Of a stretch of 64,000 nucleotides of DNA, positions 54,577 through 63,022 are shown piece by piece (the stretch's first letter is position 1; the number at the start of each line of letters is the position of its first letter). The notes under the pieces were generated by a model. The model was not told the origin of the DNA. It searched no databases and saw only the letters and a program-made list of their open reading frames with translations. The DNA comes from Bacteroidota bacterium (lineage in GTDB: Bacteria; Bacteroidota; Bacteroidia; Chitinophagales; Chitinophagaceae). The position numbers and the translations under genes are program-made. The stretch spans positions 50,833 through 114,832 of the forward strand of contig CANJPH010000004.1 in the NCBI GenBank assembly GCA_947476145.1, read 5' to 3'.

Positions 54577-55971
54577 ATGAATACCTTACAAACACTTAAA
54601 CCTAAATTAGGATTGCGCGCTGCTACATTTTTAGTAGTAAGTGTGATTATAGGGTCGGGTGTTTTTAAAAAAATTGCGCCTATGGCGGAGGAATTAGGGA
54701 GTCCATGGTTAATTATTTTGTGTTGGGTACTGGCAGGTTTTATTAGTTTGGCTGGTGCTTTGTCCACAGCTGAAATGGCCAGCATGTTTCCTAATTCGGG
54801 CGGAGAGTATTTTTATTTTCAGAAAGTATATGGACGTTTTTTTTCCTTTTTATATGGATGGGCAAGCTTTACTGTTATAAAGACTGCCGCCATTTCTGCA
54901 CTCGCATATATTTTTGCTGAGTCGCTGAATAGCTTGTTCCCTTTACCTGTCTCAGGTTCCAATCAAATGTTTTTAGGCATTGCCCTTTTTCAAAATCATT
55001 CTATTAAAATATTGGCTTCAGGCTTAATCATTTTATTAACCTTATTAAATTACAGAGGTGTCCAATTTGCCGAAAAATTAAGTAGCCTACTCACCTATCT
55101 AATGTTAATTGGGATTACTGTTTTCATTGTAGTAGGGTTTACATCGGGTAAAGGTAACTATCAGCACATTACGCATAACAGTAACCTTGTTAATCATCTT
55201 GCTCCAGAAGGCTGGAATTTGATCAAAGCATTGTTTGTGGCGAGTTTAGGTGCTTTTTGGGGTTACGAGGGCTGGAATAATATTGCTTATATTGGTGAAG
55301 AGGTGAAAAACCCAAAAAGAAATTTACCCTTGGCATTAGGGGTGGGTACTATTATTGTGATTGTTACCTATGTATTGTTAAATGTTTTATTTGTGTATGT
55401 ATTACCTATCGATTTTTTTATCGAATTAAATGCAAATAGCAATAAAATTGCTGCAGTAGAAGTTGCGGGTCAAATAAGCGGATCCATTGGTATGACTTTA
55501 GTTGCAAGTTTAATAGTGGTAACTACTTTAAACTCATGCAACAGTAGTATACTCATGTCGGCGCGAATAATGTATGCTATGGCTAGAGATAAAATGTTTT
55601 TTAGTAAAGCGGCTTCGGTGCATCCTAAATACAATACACCAGATATAGCACTTTTCATACAAGCTTTTTGGGCAATCATGTTGGTATTTTCAGGCACTTT
55701 TGATCAGTTAACAGATATGTTGGTGTTTGCCTCTTTCTTGTTTTATGGAAGCACTGCGTTGGGAGTTATTATATTAAGAATTAAACATCCTGAAATTGAA
55801 AGAAAATATAAAGTAATTGGTTACCCGTTTGTGCCTGCCATTTTTTGCTTGTTTTGCATCAGCTTATTTATTAGCACTATTATTAATCAGCCCTATTCTG
55901 CTATCTGGGGGTTAAGTTTAATAGCCACCGGGGTTCCCGTATATTATTGGCTAAACAAAAAGGCCATTTAA
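54577..55971 (+). CDS. APC-family amino acid permease
   Basis: 464 residues with 12 hydrophobic segments. VVSVIIGSGVFKKIAPMAEELGSPWLIILCWVLAG is the APC start, and GAFWGYEGWNNIAYIGEEVKNPKRNLP the family's helix 6-7 loop. It moves amino acids, likely in exchange or with H+. As last gene of the D-amino-acid set it may bring in or export the substrate or product. Confidence 0.87.
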   Translation: MNTLQTLKPKLGLRAATFLVVSVIIGSGVFKKIAPMAEELGSPWLIILCWVLAGFISLAGALSTAEMASMFPNSGGEYFYFQKVYGRFFSFLYGWASFTVIKTAAISALAYIFAESLNSLFPLPVSGSNQMFLGIALFQNHSIKILASGLIILLTLLNYRGVQFAEKLSSLLTYLMLIGITVFIVVGFTSGKGNYQHITHNSNLVNHLAPEGWNLIKALFVASLGAFWGYEGWNNIAYIGEEVKNPKRNLPLALGVGTIIVIVTYVLLNVLFVYVLPIDFFIELNANSNKIAAVEVAGQISGSIGMTLVASLIVVTTLNSCNSSILMSARIMYAMARDKMFFSKAASVHPKYNTPDIALFIQAFWAIMLVFSGTFDQLTDMLVFASFLFYGSTALGVIILRIKHPEIERKYKVIGYPFVPAIFCLFCISLFISTIINQPYSAIWGLSLIATGVPVYYWLNKKAI

Positions 55972-55983
55972 CCATGCTAATCA

Positions 55984-56580
55984 CTAATTATGTAAAAGGA
56001 TAGTAGGAGATTCTTCCCATAGCATCATTGCATTAATTAGTTTCACCGTATTATATTTTGGGAGGTCTTTAATTTGTATAAGGGCTTCTTTAATGATACC
56101 TGCTGCTATTAGGCTAGCTCTCCTGGTTCCAAGCAAAAGTGGCTGCGAAGGTGTGATCCAATTTTGTCCATCAAAAAAAACCAAATTGGCATAACTCGCA
56201 TCTTTCACAATACCATTTTTAGTAAAAATTACATCATCGTTTCCCGACTTTAATAGTATATTATTTATCCATTCCCTATTTGAGTATTTGTGTACATAAT
56301 CATTATCTCCAATATCATGCACTGAAATAGTATTTATTTTTCTTACTAAATAAGGCTCAAAATTTATATGAAAATTGCCGGCTAAATTATACTGAATCTT
56401 ACATTTGTAAATTTGATTGTCGTTATTTGGTAATTTAATATGAGCATTTAAACAATCAGCTAAATTAAAAGCGGTAGTCCCTCCTAAATCTAAAATTGCT
56501 CTATCAACCCTTTGTTGGTGAAGGTTAAGGTGCTCGGCAACCCCGTTTTTATATCGTATGGATTCAAAAAGAGGGAGCAT
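55984..56580 (-). CDS. pabC: Aminodeoxychorismate lyase (PabC-like)
   Basis: 198 residues, class IV PLP enzyme, shorter than usual (about 270). ESIRYKNGVAEHLNLHQQRVDRAI is the N-terminal motif, YKCKIQYN contains the PLP lysine region, and FTKNGIVKDASYANLVFFDG the conserved loop. It would split 4-amino-4-deoxychorismate into p-aminobenzoate and pyruvate for folate. The gene overlaps pabB by 17 bases, fitting a pabBC operon. A branched-chain aminotransferase is the alternative. Confidence 0.8.
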   Translation of the reverse strand: MLPLFESIRYKNGVAEHLNLHQQRVDRAILDLGGTTAFNLADCLNAHIKLPNNDNQIYKCKIQYNLAGNFHINFEPYLVRKINTISVHDIGDNDYVHKYSNREWINNILLKSGNDDVIFTKNGIVKDASYANLVFFDGQNWITPSQPLLLGTRRASLIAAGIIKEALIQIKDLPKYNTVKLINAMMLWEESPTILLHN

Positions 56581-57532
56581 AAATTTTATTAATCATTTCT
56601 TGATATTCCATTTCAGCATTACTTTGAGCGGTAATCCCGCCCCCGCTTTTATAAACAAAGTCTGCTTGCAAATATCTAATTAATACACAACTATCTAAAT
56701 TGGTTCCATCAAAATATCCGGCTATGCCTGTATAGTACCCTCTAGCCTGCTTTTCGGCTTCAAATATAATTTCTTTTGTTTTTTGCTTAGGTGCACCTGA
56801 AACAGAACCCGCTGGAAGCAATTTGAAAATGAGGTCTCCAATACTATTTGCATAGTCGGAAGGAAGGATACCCGAAATCTCGGAGCTTACCTGACCAATG
56901 AAGCCATTTTGAGTTTTTATTTCCTCATAATATCTGTATTTATTAACACGTACTTTTTCCGATACACTACTTAGGTCATTTCTTATTAAATCTACTATTG
57001 TAGCATGTTCCGCAATTTCTTTCTGGTCACTCAACAAAATATTTTTAGCGCCAGGTAGGTTTGCGTCAATGGTTCCTTTCATAGGATAAGAAAAAATAAT
57101 TCCATCTTTTATCTGAATAAAACTTTCTGGAGAAAAAGAAACGAATTCATTTTTTAAATAACAGGTATACTTGGATGTTGAATGATACGCAATATCTTCA
57201 ATACTTAAGGCACAATCAATTTTTGTTGTTGCTGTTAGGTTTACCAAAAAACTATTCCCGTATTCCATCTCATTCATAACATAATTAAACATTTTTTCAT
57301 ACTGCTTAAAAGACATTGGGCGTTTATTTGAAATTGGGTTCCTATTAAGTGTTAATGGCAATAACTCCCTTTTTTCAAAATTGCTAAATCCTTGAAAATT
57401 AAATTTAAATTCTTCTATGGGATCTAATAGACTCCAACATTTTGGATGCTGGCATTCAAAATCAATCAAAAAAACGAAAGGCGTTTTGGATCTGCCCCAT
57501 TTGTTTAATTTTTCCTGAATTGTCAATGTCAT
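56564..57532 (-). CDS. pabB: Aminodeoxychorismate synthase component I (PabB)
   Basis: 322 residues: only the catalytic chorismate-binding domain, without the N-terminal tryptophan-binding-like domain of longer PabB or TrpE. PMKGT with Lys152 is diagnostic for PabB (TrpE has Ala there). DLIRNDLSSV, GSVSGAPKQKTKEII and GGGITAQSN are the conserved active-site segments. It forms aminodeoxychorismate from chorismate and ammonia or glutamine; the pabA amidotransferase gene is not in this window. First gene of the pabBC unit. Confidence 0.87.
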   Translation of the reverse strand: MTLTIQEKLNKWGRSKTPFVFLIDFECQHPKCWSLLDPIEEFKFNFQGFSNFEKRELLPLTLNRNPISNKRPMSFKQYEKMFNYVMNEMEYGNSFLVNLTATTKIDCALSIEDIAYHSTSKYTCYLKNEFVSFSPESFIQIKDGIIFSYPMKGTIDANLPGAKNILLSDQKEIAEHATIVDLIRNDLSSVSEKVRVNKYRYYEEIKTQNGFIGQVSSEISGILPSDYANSIGDLIFKLLPAGSVSGAPKQKTKEIIFEAEKQARGYYTGIAGYFDGTNLDSCVLIRYLQADFVYKSGGGITAQSNAEMEYQEMINKIYAPSF

Positions 57533-57553
57533 GGGTTCTTTTGTTAATTACAA

Positions 57554-58519
57554 TTAATTAAAAATGATTAATTTACCTTGTTCCGGATAAATAAATGAAA
57601 GTCCCATTTTATTTTCTGCTGAAATTTGTTGGCGAATATTTTCTTCGCAATTATTACATGGTTTAATATGTGTTACTGCAATTTGCACATTTTTTAAAGC
57701 GCCGCCAGAAAGCGTATTCAATTTATTTAATTCTAACATTAATAATTTGGGTGTTAAATGACCAAATAGTCCTTTATCCGGGATGCTATTATCAAAAGAG
57801 ACTTCAATAAAAATACTTTTTAATTGTTTGCTTGCAACCAAAGGTGCCACTACTTTCCATAAAGTAGAAAGTTTGTCTGATTGCTCAACGGTGTCGGCAC
57901 CCGTGTCTCCTAGATAGAGTAAATAGTCTTTATGATTACGTACTAAGAAGGCACTGCTTTCGTAAGGTTTAACATGGCTTAATGAGAATGTGGTTACATT
58001 TAAATTTGTATTGGGGATACTCAATTCTTTTTTGTCTTCCAGCCTTTGATAGTTGTATTTGTTTAAAATTGGCTTACCCCCTTCACTAGCGAAATTGGCC
58101 CAGCTATTCCAAGTAAAATAATAGTTTTTTAAAACATCAATAACGGAGGGCAATGCATAAATTGGTTTTGCAATATCATTCGGTGAATTTATTATGAGTC
58201 CCGCCAAATGATCTAAGTGGCCGTGTGAAATAAAGTAGGCTTTAATATGTTTTTTTTGAATTTCTTCGGCACTAGTTGCTCCAAATAATTGATTTATCGC
58301 GACTTTTTGTAAACCCGCATTAATGGTGCCGGCATCCAAACAAATAAAATTATTATTCCCCCCAGCAGACACTAGATAAGCCGACAAGTTGGACTCGTCC
58401 AATCCCCCTTTAACACCTAATGGGATGACCCTGAAGCCATCGCTCATTGGCATGTTTTGGGCATTCCCCACAATAAAAATGAGGCAAAATACCGCTGTAA
58501 AAATAGTTTTGAATTTCAT
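57554..58519 (-). CDS. Exported class II 3',5'-cyclic nucleotide phosphodiesterase
   Basis: 321 residues with a signal peptide (about 1-20, GNAQ). The MBL-fold zinc motif is SHGHLDHLAG with His99, His101, Asp103 and His104. GKDxG-like LGDTGADTV and the C-terminal THIKPCNNCEENI are typical of the class II cyclic-nucleotide phosphodiesterase (CpdP/PDE1) family. It would hydrolyse cAMP or cGMP outside the cytoplasm. It lies 21 bases before pabB in the same direction. Confidence 0.84.
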   Translation of the reverse strand: MKFKTIFTAVFCLIFIVGNAQNMPMSDGFRVIPLGVKGGLDESNLSAYLVSAGGNNNFICLDAGTINAGLQKVAINQLFGATSAEEIQKKHIKAYFISHGHLDHLAGLIINSPNDIAKPIYALPSVIDVLKNYYFTWNSWANFASEGGKPILNKYNYQRLEDKKELSIPNTNLNVTTFSLSHVKPYESSAFLVRNHKDYLLYLGDTGADTVEQSDKLSTLWKVVAPLVASKQLKSIFIEVSFDNSIPDKGLFGHLTPKLLMLELNKLNTLSGGALKNVQIAVTHIKPCNNCEENIRQQISAENKMGLSFIYPEQGKLIIFN

Positions 58520-58570
58520 TTAAAATATTAATATATAGTAAAAATAATTTATTTATCTTTAATATAACAT

Positions 58571-59773
58571 ATGAGAATACTATTTACAATATTACTATTA
58601 GTTTCCTTAAGTATGAAAAGTCATGCTCAAGAGGTAGACAATACAAGCAAATTTATATTTGTAGGCTATCCCGAACGTATCCAAACATTAGACAGTCTTA
58701 TAAACGCATCTAATTTCTTTGCTTTAAATAAAGTGGATTATCAAGAGGCTTTTCAAAAAGCAATTAACGCAGGAGCACAATCGGATTCATTAATCCAAAA
58801 GCTGGCAACACGTTTTTTTAATGATTTGGCATATGGTAATCGCATCCCTAAATTACAATATGAGGGAACGAAATTTAATTTGAATACATATGATGTGCCT
58901 GCTTTGGTAAATAGTTATACTACTCAAAATACCTTAGCTACTTTACCAACTTATTTTCTTAGTAATTCTATAGAGGTTACCACTATTTTAGATTCCCTCC
59001 ATTACTATCAGGATTCCGCACATTTAAATAAGGATAAAGTTGCTTTGTTGGTAAAAGCAGCGAATGAATTTAGATGGTTAAGTGCTATTAAGCGAAACAA
59101 CCGTATTATTTTAGTAAACATACCTAATGCGCAATTAAATGCATACGACAGCAATAAATTAGTGATGTCAATGCGTGTAGTGGTAGGCAAGTCCTGGAGT
59201 CAAACGACTACTTTATCTTCTCTAGTTAAGCGAATAGTATTAAATCCCTATTGGCATGTACCCGGAAGTATTATTAAAAATGAAATGATACCTAAATTCA
59301 AAAATGATAAAGCATATTTTTCTAAACATAATTATACAGTCATTGATGGCGCGGGTAAGGCGGTTGACTTAAGTACTGTTGATGCCAGTGGTTATTCGGA
59401 AAGTAATTTCCCTTTTTCAATTAGACAAGGAACAGGATCCAGTAATTCATTGGGCTTGTTAAAAATTGAATTCGATAGTCCTTCTGCAATTTATTTGCAT
59501 GATTCTCCACAAAAAAGTTTGTTTAAAAATGCAAGTAGATTTAATAGTCACGGTTGTGTTAGATTAGAAAAACCAGTGGATGTTGGTAAGTGGCTGTTAC
59601 AAGACGATACTAAAGAAATTGACAAATTTGATTTTAAAAATCCAGGTAAATATTCTAAACCACAATATGTCAAAGTTAATATTCCTACACAGGTTATTAT
59701 CTGGTATACTTTGGTAGATTTTGATAACGAAGGTGTTTTGAAATTTTACAAAAACATTTACAATAAAAAGTAA
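58571..59773 (+). CDS. L,D-transpeptidase (YkuD/YcbB-like)
   Basis: 400 residues with a signal peptide (about 1-20, SHAQ). The catalytic domain (about 175-345) has IYLHDSP with His310 and NSHGCVRLEKP with Cys329, the invariant HX17-20SHGCVR pattern. A long helical scaffold (about 25-170) like that in YcbB/LdtD precedes it. The enzyme makes 3-3 cross-links or attaches proteins to peptidoglycan in the periplasm. The gene diverges from the phosphodiesterase gene. Confidence 0.87.
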   Translation: MRILFTILLLVSLSMKSHAQEVDNTSKFIFVGYPERIQTLDSLINASNFFALNKVDYQEAFQKAINAGAQSDSLIQKLATRFFNDLAYGNRIPKLQYEGTKFNLNTYDVPALVNSYTTQNTLATLPTYFLSNSIEVTTILDSLHYYQDSAHLNKDKVALLVKAANEFRWLSAIKRNNRIILVNIPNAQLNAYDSNKLVMSMRVVVGKSWSQTTTLSSLVKRIVLNPYWHVPGSIIKNEMIPKFKNDKAYFSKHNYTVIDGAGKAVDLSTVDASGYSESNFPFSIRQGTGSSNSLGLLKIEFDSPSAIYLHDSPQKSLFKNASRFNSHGCVRLEKPVDVGKWLLQDDTKEIDKFDFKNPGKYSKPQYVKVNIPTQVIIWYTLVDFDNEGVLKFYKNIYNKK

Positions 59774-59781
59774 TTTATATT

Positions 59782-60012
59782 TTACTTGTCAAGTGCCGTT
59801 AATATTTCACTACTGTTAATGCCTAACGCAATGGCAATTTTGTGTATTTGGAAAAGACTAGTATTTATTTTTCCTAATTCAATTCGGCTAAGTTGCGTGT
59901 AATCCATATCTGCCTTGAACGCCAAATTTTCTAATGTAAGTTGTTTGTCAATTCTTAATTTACTTACTCTTTCGCCAATTAGCTTTACCACTGTATCCTT
60001 GTTGTGAGACAT
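59782..60012 (-). CDS. XRE-family helix-turn-helix regulator
   Basis: 76 residues: one Cro/C1-type helix-turn-helix (IGERVSKLRIDKQLTLENLAFKADMDYTQLSRIELGK) and little else. Cytoplasmic DNA-binding protein, probably a dimer. The tandem palindromes at 60046-60086, starting 34 bases before its ATG, may be its own operators. It converges with the transpeptidase gene. Confidence 0.84.
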   Translation of the reverse strand: MSHNKDTVVKLIGERVSKLRIDKQLTLENLAFKADMDYTQLSRIELGKINTSLFQIHKIAIALGINSSEILTALDK

Positions 60013-60315
60013 GATGCAATTTGGAATATTATCTTCGCCTATTCAATGGCAAATATGCCATCATTTTTTCATGGAACGAATGCCATGTACTTAGCAATTA
60101 AAAAAGCAGAAGAGAAGAGGTGCTTCAACCTAAAAGAGGAAATTCTCTGGAGTAGTTTTAAATCCCTATCAAGGTAGTCTATTTATTAAATAGATGCTAC
60201 AATTGGTTTAACCATCATAACATATATCTAAAGTTTTATATACCTCTATCTGGCTTAATGGCAATATTGCAGAAGCCACTGATTTTTAGATTACTAAAAC
60301 TACCAAGGTAGTTTT
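60013..60315. other. 303-base gap with tandem palindromes
   Basis: Between two minus-strand genes. The right part holds a small hairpin at 60296-60316; the left part holds two 16-base palindromes. A 43-codon open frame (60046-60177) overlaps the palindromes but has no ribosome-binding site or recognised motif. Otherwise I see nothing. Confidence 0.5.
60046..60086. promoter_or_regulatory. Two tandem palindromes, probable XRE operators
   Basis: ATGGCA-AATA-TGCCAT (60046-60061, perfect) and ATGGAA-CGAA-TGCCAT (60071-60086, one mismatch) share the same 6-4-6 layout and lie 25 bases apart centre to centre, starting 34 bases before the XRE start codon. Spacing of about 2.5 turns would place two dimers side by side on opposite faces. 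Confidence 0.55.
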
Positions 60316-60316
60316 T
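60296..60316 (-). terminator. Weak hairpin after the lipocalin-like gene
   Basis: AAAACTACC and GGTAGTTTT pair tightly with a two-base turn, followed on the minus strand by TTTTAG. It abuts the stop codon at 60316-60318. Plausible terminator of low strength. Confidence 0.4.
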
Positions 60317-60732
60317 CAATCTTGAACACGTTCCCAAACTAATGAGAAACTAGTATCTTCTCTTGGACTTAATGTTAGCGTTTTTTTATCTGCACTTAAT
60401 TTATAATCTCTAATCCAAATAGGCGGAATTGAATCATTTGTAAAAGGCAATAAAGAATAAAAATCTCTATAATGCTTTACATAGGATTCTTTTTCGTTCA
60501 CTTCATACTTCCCACTATAGCCGGAAGCAGCACTGTCTTTATGATTGAGTATTACGCTCATTTGACCATCCACACTATATATTATAACCCCCTTATGGAA
60601 TAAGTTTTGACCCTTTGTGGTTAAGTGCCAGGTGCCTACTAAATCGTTATTGAGTTCCTTCCCAACAGCTTTAGGTTTGGTATTACAACCAATGGCAGCA
60701 ATGATGAGTATCAGGAGCATTCGCTTTTGCAT
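60316..60732 (-). CDS. Lipocalin-like lipoprotein
   Basis: 138 residues. IAAIGC is a lipobox (Cys16). The mature part LVGTWHLTTKG, GVIIYSVDGQMSVILNHKD, YSGKYEVNEKESYVKHYRD follows the small lipocalin-like (DUF4488-like) barrel of Bacteroidota. Likely binds a small hydrophobic ligand in the envelope; unproven. Confidence 0.62.
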   Translation of the reverse strand: MQKRMLLILIIAAIGCNTKPKAVGKELNNDLVGTWHLTTKGQNLFHKGVIIYSVDGQMSVILNHKDSAASGYSGKYEVNEKESYVKHYRDFYSLLPFTNDSIPPIWIRDYKLSADKKTLTLSPREDTSFSLVWERVQD

Positions 60733-60817
60733 ATACTATGTTTTAAGTGGCAATTTTGCCGGTTAGAACAAACTTAGCCGCTTAAAGAGCCGCATCATTT
60801 ATTTAGCAAGCTTAAAA

Positions 60818-60842
60818 TGTTCCCTTTTTCCGTTTTGGAACA
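60818..60842. promoter_or_regulatory. Inverted repeat before the PhyH gene
   Basis: TGTTCC-N13-GGAACA, 63 bases before the ATG at 60905. The same half-sites recur before the next gene (61797-61821), so a shared regulator is possible. Confidence 0.4.
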
Positions 60843-60904
60843 AATAGGGTATTCAATATTTTAAAAATATTTTTATTAAATTGAGTAATGCTAAAAATGT
60901 CATT

Positions 60905-61747
60905 ATGAATACAAATCAATTTACAAACGCTCAAATTGAACAATACAATAAGGATGGGTACATCATTATCAAAAACTTTTGTAGCAAAGAAGAGGTAGCA
61001 AAAATGTATGGCATTGCCGTTCAGGATGACGCTATGGCAAAGAATGCTTTAGATTTAAATGATCAAACAGGTAAAAAGACCAAGCTTTCCTTATGGTTTA
61101 CACCCGGTAATGATATTTTTGGTTATTTAACCAGGAGTGAGCGAATGGTGAATAGAGTAGCACAAGTATTAGATAGCGAAGCGCCGGTATGTCATTTTCA
61201 TTCCAAGCTCATGCAAAAAGAACCCAAAGTAGGGGGCGCATGGGAATGGCACCAGGATTATGGTTATTGGTATAAAAACCAATTTATGTTTCCAGATCAA
61301 TTGGTGAGTGTAATGGTTGCATTAACGGTTGCGAATAAAGAAAACGGTTGTATTCAAGTAATTAAGGGTTCTCATAAATTAGGAAGAGTCAATCATGGTT
61401 TTGCTGGTGAACAAGTTGGTGCAGATATGACCATGGTGGAAAATGCACTAAAAACAATGGAGTTGGTGTATGTTGAAATTGAGCCCGGCGATGCACTATT
61501 TTTTCATAGCAATATCTTACACCGTTCAGCTTCGAACAATTCCGATTATCCAAGATGGTCTATTATATCTTGTTACAGTGCGCAAAGTAATATAGCGTAC
61601 AATGAAACCTCAACTGCTTGGCAACAACCTATTTCGGTAGTACCTGATACTGCCATCCTGCAATGGGAACCAGAAAGTTTAGGCAATGCCGATTTCTTAA
61701 AGAAAGAAAACGATCCAGCATTAAAAGATACCGGTTGGGAAAAATAA
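60905..61747 (+). CDS. Phytanoyl-CoA dioxygenase (PhyH)-family Fe(II)/2-oxoglutarate oxygenase
   Basis: 280 residues from the ATG at 60905 (a TTG eight codons before is unlikely). The facial triad is visible: WHQD with His116 and Asp118, and His206 in ILHRS; Arg217 would hold 2-oxoglutarate. FYGWEW-like GGAWEWHQDYGYWY is typical of PhyH members that hydroxylate small metabolites such as ectoine or choline-like compounds. Substrate unknown. Cytoplasmic. Confidence 0.86.
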   Translation: MNTNQFTNAQIEQYNKDGYIIIKNFCSKEEVAKMYGIAVQDDAMAKNALDLNDQTGKKTKLSLWFTPGNDIFGYLTRSERMVNRVAQVLDSEAPVCHFHSKLMQKEPKVGGAWEWHQDYGYWYKNQFMFPDQLVSVMVALTVANKENGCIQVIKGSHKLGRVNHGFAGEQVGADMTMVENALKTMELVYVEIEPGDALFFHSNILHRSASNNSDYPRWSIISCYSAQSNIAYNETSTAWQQPISVVPDTAILQWEPESLGNADFLKKENDPALKDTGWEK

Positions 61748-61795
61748 CTACAACGTCCCCCATGCTTTAAATTTAGGGTGCTCATGAATTAATTT

Positions 61796-61822
61796 TTGTT
61801 CCTAAATCCCATTTAGGAACAA
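61796..61822. promoter_or_regulatory. Long palindrome before the NTF2-like gene
   Basis: TTGTTCCTAAAT pairs perfectly with ATTTAGGAACAA around CCC (12-bp arms). It lies 74 bases before the ATG at 61896 and has no T-run, which argues for an operator over a terminator. Core half-sites match those before the PhyH gene. Confidence 0.5.
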
Positions 61823-61895
61823 CTTTATAGGCTTTTGGGTATATGAAATTGAAAATTGACAGTATTTTACAACCCAATATCAAAAATCATATTTA

Positions 61896-62369
61896 ATGAA
61901 AAAACTTTTATTTACTGCCTTAGTGGCAACAAGTTTAGTTGCTTGTGAAAGCAAAACAGCAACCGAAACAAAACCAGCATTTAACTCAGAAGCTGCAAAA
62001 AAAGAAATAGCTGCGGCAAATTTGGCCTTTGAGACGGCTGTAAGCAAGATGGATTCAGTTGGGATTAGCAACCTTTACGCAACAGATGCTAAATGGATGA
62101 ATCCAAATGCGCCCTCTGTTGAAGGTAGATCAGCATTAGTAAGCTCTGTTGGAGCTATAGTAAGAGCGGGCATCGGTTCTGCTAAGTTAACTACAACAGA
62201 AGTTTGGGGTGATGAAAACTTTGTAACTGAGGAAGGCGTTTATTTGCTAAATGCAAAGGATGGTAGTCAAATAGACAAGGGCAAATATTTAGTACTTTGG
62301 AAAAGAGTAGATGGAAAATTAATGTTCTATAGAGATATTTTTAATTCAGATTTACCTCCGGCTAAGTAG
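61896..62369 (+). CDS. NTF2/DUF4440-like lipoprotein
   Basis: 157 residues. SLVAC is a lipobox (Cys17). The mature part (EIAAANLAFETAVSKMDSVGISNLYATDAKWMNPNAPSVEGR) is the DUF4440/SnoaL cone fold. Such proteins may bind small molecules; no fixed role. Separate terminator downstream. Confidence 0.8.
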   Translation: MKKLLFTALVATSLVACESKTATETKPAFNSEAAKKEIAAANLAFETAVSKMDSVGISNLYATDAKWMNPNAPSVEGRSALVSSVGAIVRAGIGSAKLTTTEVWGDENFVTEEGVYLLNAKDGSQIDKGKYLVLWKRVDGKLMFYRDIFNSDLPPAK

Positions 62370-62392
62370 TACGTTAGGTTTAAAATTATGAC

Positions 62393-62427
62393 AATGGGCT
62401 TCTAGCAATAGAAGCCCATTTATATTT
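62393..62427 (+). terminator. Terminator after the NTF2-like lipoprotein gene
   Basis: AATGGGCTTCT and AGAAGCCCATT form a perfect 11-bp stem with a 6-base loop, followed by TATATTTAT. The T-run is broken, so strength is moderate. Confidence 0.65.
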
Positions 62428-62457
62428 ATGTAAATGTAAAGTATTTCAATCGGATAG

Positions 62458-62970
62458 CTAATACATCATAACAGTATCTTTAATTTGACCAGATTCTATA
62501 GTTACTTTGTATAGGAAACCATATTCATTATCACTTAGGTTTTGATACTTATTCGTTTTTATTAAAGCATTCACTAATGGAGGAATTGTATTAGAATGTC
62601 CAACAATGAGCAAGGTTTTTCCCAGGTAGGGCATTTGTTGAATAGCGTCAGAAAAGACAGTTCCTTTATTGATTTCGTAAAATTGAATTTCCTTTCCAAT
62701 TTTATTAGCCAATGGTGCTGCTGTGGATTGTGTACGTATGTATTTTGTAGAAAAAATATAATCAATATGTTCTTTTTCAAGCAAGTTTGCTAATCGGGCG
62801 GACCTTTGTATGCCTTTCTCACTTAGTGGAGGGTTGGCTTGCATCATTGTTGCGCCAGCAACACTGGTATCTTTTTCGGCATGCCTTACTAAATAATAAA
62901 TAGTTTGTTGTGCATTTAGTTCACATATCCCAAACATTAAAATTGAAACAACGATTAGTATTTTTCTCAT
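62458..62970 (-). CDS. Exported histidine phosphatase family protein
   Basis: 170 residues with a signal peptide (about 1-20). YLVRHAEKD carries the catalytic Arg29-His30, and LIVGHSNTIPPLV the second His of the phosphoglycerate-mutase-like fold. IFSTKYIRTQSTAAPLA fits the SixA/PhoE-like short branch. Substrate unknown; periplasmic location makes a phosphate ester outside the cell likely. Confidence 0.83.
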   Translation of the reverse strand: MRKILIVVSILMFGICELNAQQTIYYLVRHAEKDTSVAGATMMQANPPLSEKGIQRSARLANLLEKEHIDYIFSTKYIRTQSTAAPLANKIGKEIQFYEINKGTVFSDAIQQMPYLGKTLLIVGHSNTIPPLVNALIKTNKYQNLSDNEYGFLYKVTIESGQIKDTVMMY

Positions 62971-63022
62971 TTATTCTGTTTAACTAATTTTTCAATAATT
63001 TATTTATTATTCATTTCTGAAA

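Noticed and set aside
60046..60177. Open frame of 43 codons overlapping the tandem palindromes
   Set aside because: No ribosome-binding site, no recognised motif, and the start lies on a palindrome better explained as an operator.
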